The notes beneath the pieces were generated by a model. It was given only the letters and a program-made list of their open reading frames with translations. It ran no database searches and was not told the DNA's origin. A stretch of 64,000 nucleotides of DNA, from NCBI RefSeq assembly GCF_016908875.1, contig NZ_JAFBES010000008.1, positions 62,001 to 126,000 of the forward strand, in the 5' to 3' direction. The stretch is from Bacillus ectoiniformans. Lineage in GTDB: Bacteria; Bacillota; Bacilli; Bacillales; Domibacillaceae. The translations under genes were made by a program, and so were the position numbers. Below, in pieces: positions 61,547 through 64,000 of this stretch; the stretch's first letter is position 1, and the number at the start of each line of letters is the position of its first letter.

Positions 61547-63178
61547 TTACAATTGATAAATTCGTGCTTCATAAGGACGTAATACTAAGTCTTCCATCCG
61601 TTCTTTTTCCGTTACGTCTTGATAGTTAGCAAGTAATAAATGCGGTTCTTCTGTCAGCAGCTCCTCTGGACAATGAAAGCGGCTTTCATGATCCGCGTGA
61701 TTTAAAACGATCAGCCAGCAGGTATCTTGATTCTTTCTCGTGTACGCATAAACCGCGTCATCATCTATGGAAAGATCATTGTACTCTCCATATACCATGA
61801 CAGGATGTTCTTTCCGCAGACGAATCAGCTGCTGATAATAATGTAAAACAGAATGAGGCTCTTTCAAGTTTTCCTCGACATTAATGGTTGTATAGTTCGG
61901 ATTGACTTTCATCCATGGTTTTCCGGTAGTGAACCCGCCGTGCTCCGTGGCGTTCCATTGGACAGGCGTGCGAGAATTATCTCGCGTTAATGGAAGCAAG
62001 TCTTTAAATACTTCCTTCGGGTTACGCCCTTTTTCTACTTCTTCTTTATATTTATTCTTCATCGCAATATCATGATAATCATCGATTGAGTCGAAACGGA
62101 CTCCTGTCATTCCGATTTCTTCTCCTTGGTAAATATAAGGAATGCCAGGTAATGTATGAATCATGGTAGCTAAAAGCTTCGCAGACTCTTCCCGGTAAGT
62201 TCCGTCATTGCCATAGCGCGTCACTTGTCTTGTATGGTCATGATTATTTAAAAACTGAGAGTTTGTACCTTTTCCCTTTAACCCCTCGTACCAGCGGGTT
62301 TGAATATCCTTAAACTGCTTCATATTCCACGAAGGCATATCATCCGCCACTTCAAAGTGGAACAGCGTGTGCAATTCGTGACGATCCTCACCTACGTATA
62401 ACGCTCCGTCTTCAGGAGTGACAAAAGGAATTTCTCCGACTGTCATCACATCATAATGGCACAGCACTTCCCGGTTCATCTCTTGAAGATACTCATGGAT
62501 GCCTGGATTGTTCCCAAGGTATTGCAGATCCGCCGGTTTCTTCGCATCCGGAAAACCGTCTACTTTCGCTAATAGATTAATGACGTCCATTCGGAAGCCG
62601 TCGATCCCCTTATCAAGCCAATAACGCATCATATCGTAAATAGCGTGTCTGACCTCTTTATTCTCCCAGTTGAGATCAGGCTGTTCTACAGCGAATGAAT
62701 GCATATAGTATTGATTCGTTTGTTCGTCGTATTCCCAAGCAGACGGGGCGAAGTAAGAGCGCCAGTTGTTCGGCTCTTTCCCATCTCTCGGATCCTTCCA
62801 AATGTACCAATCACGCTTCGGATGGTCTTTCGACGATTTCGATTCAAGAAACCAAGGGTGCTGATCGGAGGTGTGGTTGACGACGAGATCCATAATCAGT
62901 TTCATCCCGCGATTATGTACTTCCTCAAGCAGCCGCTCCCATGTCTCCATATCGCCAGCCTTCTCCATGATCGAATAATAGTCTGAAATATCGTAGCCGT
63001 TATCCACATCAGGTGATTCATAGCAAGGATTCAGCCAAATGACATCGACACCTAGCTCTTTTAGATAATCGAGCTTTGCAATCACACCTTCTAAATCACC
63101 GAACCCATCTCCATCTGTATCATAAAAGCTGCGCCAGTATACCTGGTAAACAACTGCCTCTTTCCACCACGTTTTCAT
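61547..63178 (-). CDS. GH13 oligo-1,6-glucosidase-like alpha-glucosidase (543 aa)
   Basis: A second GH13 exo-glucosidase with DLVVNHTS, GFRMDVINLL (nucleophile D198), MTVGEIP (acid/base E249) and NNHD (D314), plus QPDLNWEN. Val199 directly follows the nucleophile, the residue known to favour alpha-1,6 linkages in oligo-1,6-glucosidases and yeast isomaltase. It is therefore the likelier isomaltose or isomalto-oligosaccharide hydrolase of the pair and the logical partner of the exported GH66/GH31 enzymes. GAGGAGG precedes the ATG. The YesL gene is 30 bases upstream in the same operon. Confidence 0.94.
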   Translation of the reverse strand: MKTWWKEAVVYQVYWRSFYDTDGDGFGDLEGVIAKLDYLKELGVDVIWLNPCYESPDVDNGYDISDYYSIMEKAGDMETWERLLEEVHNRGMKLIMDLVVNHTSDQHPWFLESKSSKDHPKRDWYIWKDPRDGKEPNNWRSYFAPSAWEYDEQTNQYYMHSFAVEQPDLNWENKEVRHAIYDMMRYWLDKGIDGFRMDVINLLAKVDGFPDAKKPADLQYLGNNPGIHEYLQEMNREVLCHYDVMTVGEIPFVTPEDGALYVGEDRHELHTLFHFEVADDMPSWNMKQFKDIQTRWYEGLKGKGTNSQFLNNHDHTRQVTRYGNDGTYREESAKLLATMIHTLPGIPYIYQGEEIGMTGVRFDSIDDYHDIAMKNKYKEEVEKGRNPKEVFKDLLPLTRDNSRTPVQWNATEHGGFTTGKPWMKVNPNYTTINVEENLKEPHSVLHYYQQLIRLRKEHPVMVYGEYNDLSIDDDAVYAYTRKNQDTCWLIVLNHADHESRFHCPEELLTEEPHLLLANYQDVTEKERMEDLVLRPYEARIYQL

Positions 63179-63208
63179 TATTGATCCTCCTCTATCCCTG
63201 CTGTCTCA

Positions 63209-63898
63209 CTACAGTCTTTCTTCTTTCGTTCTTGTTAGTGTCAAATATAAGCGGTAAAAAGCTGAAAATGATAGAAAGGCGGTCAATGAGCCTGTGAAGA
63301 ATAGCAGCAGGAACAAGGGGCCTCTCACGCTTACATATACAAATGCCATTCCCGTAAGTAAAACAGCAATCAGCAACACCGGACTGCCTGCCGTAAGCAG
63401 CGCCGCTTTCTTCACTAAACTGCCTACCTTCATATCATAATGAGCATTCACCGAGAAAAAGTTCACTGTGAGCACATATAACAATAGTCCAAATATAAGA
63501 AATGCCATGCTGAGGATTGTATTCGCAGATTGGAAATACATATAATCAGCAATTAAAATGCTCCATACACTGGTGAAAATGATGCCGCCTTGAACGCTCT
63601 TTTTGTAATTTCCTTTATAATAAGCGAGATAAGAGCGAATAATTGAATCATGTTCCCGCTCTAAGATCCAATCGCGAACACTGGCAAACATAGCCGCGGT
63701 CGCGGGGAAAAAAAGAACAGGTGCTAACAGCGCAGCAGGCACCGCAAACAAAAACATCAGCTCCGCACTTTCTGCTTTCACGCTTTGAAACACAAAAAAG
63801 CTGAAAGGAAGGGTCAATAAAACCCAGAGCCCATTAACGAGTGAGAACCGCATGATCCATTCACTTGTTGAATATAACCCGTCTACAAGATTTCTCAT
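63209..63898 (-). CDS. YesL-family (DUF624) membrane protein
   Basis: The 229-residue protein has about six membrane segments and the DUF624 layout: YSTSEWIMRFSLVNGLWVLLTLP, FPATAAMFASVRDWI, then FFSVNAHYDMKVGSLVKKAALL. YesL proteins are common in sugar ABC importer operons of Bacilli; their function is unknown. ATG at 63898 is preferred because GGGAGGAAGAGGA precedes it and overlaps the alternative start at 63913. It is followed by the two GH13 genes and msmX, and preceded at the window edge by the end of another - strand gene. Confidence 0.85.
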   Translation of the reverse strand: MRNLVDGLYSTSEWIMRFSLVNGLWVLLTLPFSFFVFQSVKAESAELMFLFAVPAALLAPVLFFPATAAMFASVRDWILEREHDSIIRSYLAYYKGNYKKSVQGGIIFTSVWSILIADYMYFQSANTILSMAFLIFGLLLYVLTVNFFSVNAHYDMKVGSLVKKAALLTAGSPVLLIAVLLTGMAFVYVSVRGPLFLLLFFTGSLTAFLSFSAFYRLYLTLTRTKEERL

Positions 63899-63951
63899 TC
63901 CTCTTCCTCCCATTAGCTAATGTGTTTATTTATCATTCCAATTCGCTTTAG

Positions 63952-64000
63952 TTATCCAGCTCTTTCTCCGTCTTCTGTGCAACAAAAAAGCAAATCAGTG
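63952..64000 (-). CDS. C-terminal end of an unidentified gene entering from the right edge
   Basis: A - strand frame open to the window edge reads ICFFVAQKTEKELDN and ends at TAA (63952-63954). A hydrophobic stretch followed by a charged end would suit a transporter membrane subunit, which is expected upstream of YesL. The piece is only 15 residues, so this is a tentative call. Confidence 0.35.
   Translation of the reverse strand, partial: TDLLFCCTEDGERAG

Overview
The window looks like a chromosomal segment of an endospore-forming Bacillaceae bacterium. It carries the spore photoproduct lyase pair splAB, a Spo0M homologue, Mta, Mn-dependent pyrophosphatase PpaC and MsmX. Ribosome binding sites are strong AGGAGG types with frequent TTG/GTG starts, and the base composition is low to mid GC. 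I cannot fix the genus. No rRNA, tRNA, insertion sequence or prophage was recognised.

Layout. 1-2.8 kb: a left-truncated sigma-54 activator (PAS + AAA+), a small biotinyl/lipoyl-like protein and a consensus sigma-54 promoter with decayed coding sequence between them. 2.8-16.8 kb: mostly housekeeping and accessory genes (mta, an AlaX-type tRNA editing protein, two acyltransferase-type or remnant genes, a POT peptide transporter, asparagine synthase, a GRDP-like membrane protein, ppaC, a DUF4064 protein, an MBL hydrolase, a cysteine-free UDG-like protein, splAB), then an AlbA/HATPase-type regulator with an apparent internal deletion.

16.9-25.1 kb: a complete type II-C CRISPR-Cas locus. A 50-unit array (47 intact and 3 degenerate repeats) has crRNA sense on the + strand. 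cas2, cas1 and a compact 1079-aa cas9 lie on the - strand, with a tracrRNA upstream of cas9 that has its own promoter and terminator. The repeat and tracrRNA fold resemble those of the Geobacillus Cas9 systems. The array is degenerate at its transcription-upstream end and pristine at the cas2 end, where a strong terminator closes it.

25-37 kb: a membrane protein, a MarR/nitroreductase/ABM redox-stress cluster, and a TAXI-type TRAP transporter with its own sensor kinase and NtrC-type regulator. A consensus sigma-54 promoter with a candidate upstream activator site lies in front of the transporter. A chemoreceptor and a YtxH-family protein with a sigma-B-like promoter follow. 37-42 kb: a secreted GH31 enzyme and a membrane-anchored GH66 dextranase-like enzyme behind cre-like and TreR-like operators. 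They probably act with the two GH13 alpha-glucosidases, MsmX and the YesL protein at 58.7-63.9 kb in alpha-glucan (dextran/isomalto-oligosaccharide) use.

42-58.6 kb: a MurE-like ligase with an altered substrate motif, a lipoprotein, a translationally coupled HD-GYP / class III adenylyl cyclase pair, an HxlR/MFS divergon with a duplicated 47-bp operator, a luciferase-family oxidoreductase, a KAS-like protein coupled to a membrane histidine kinase, a YnfA protein, a regulator/iron-alcohol dehydrogenase divergon, spo0M and an acetyltransferase.
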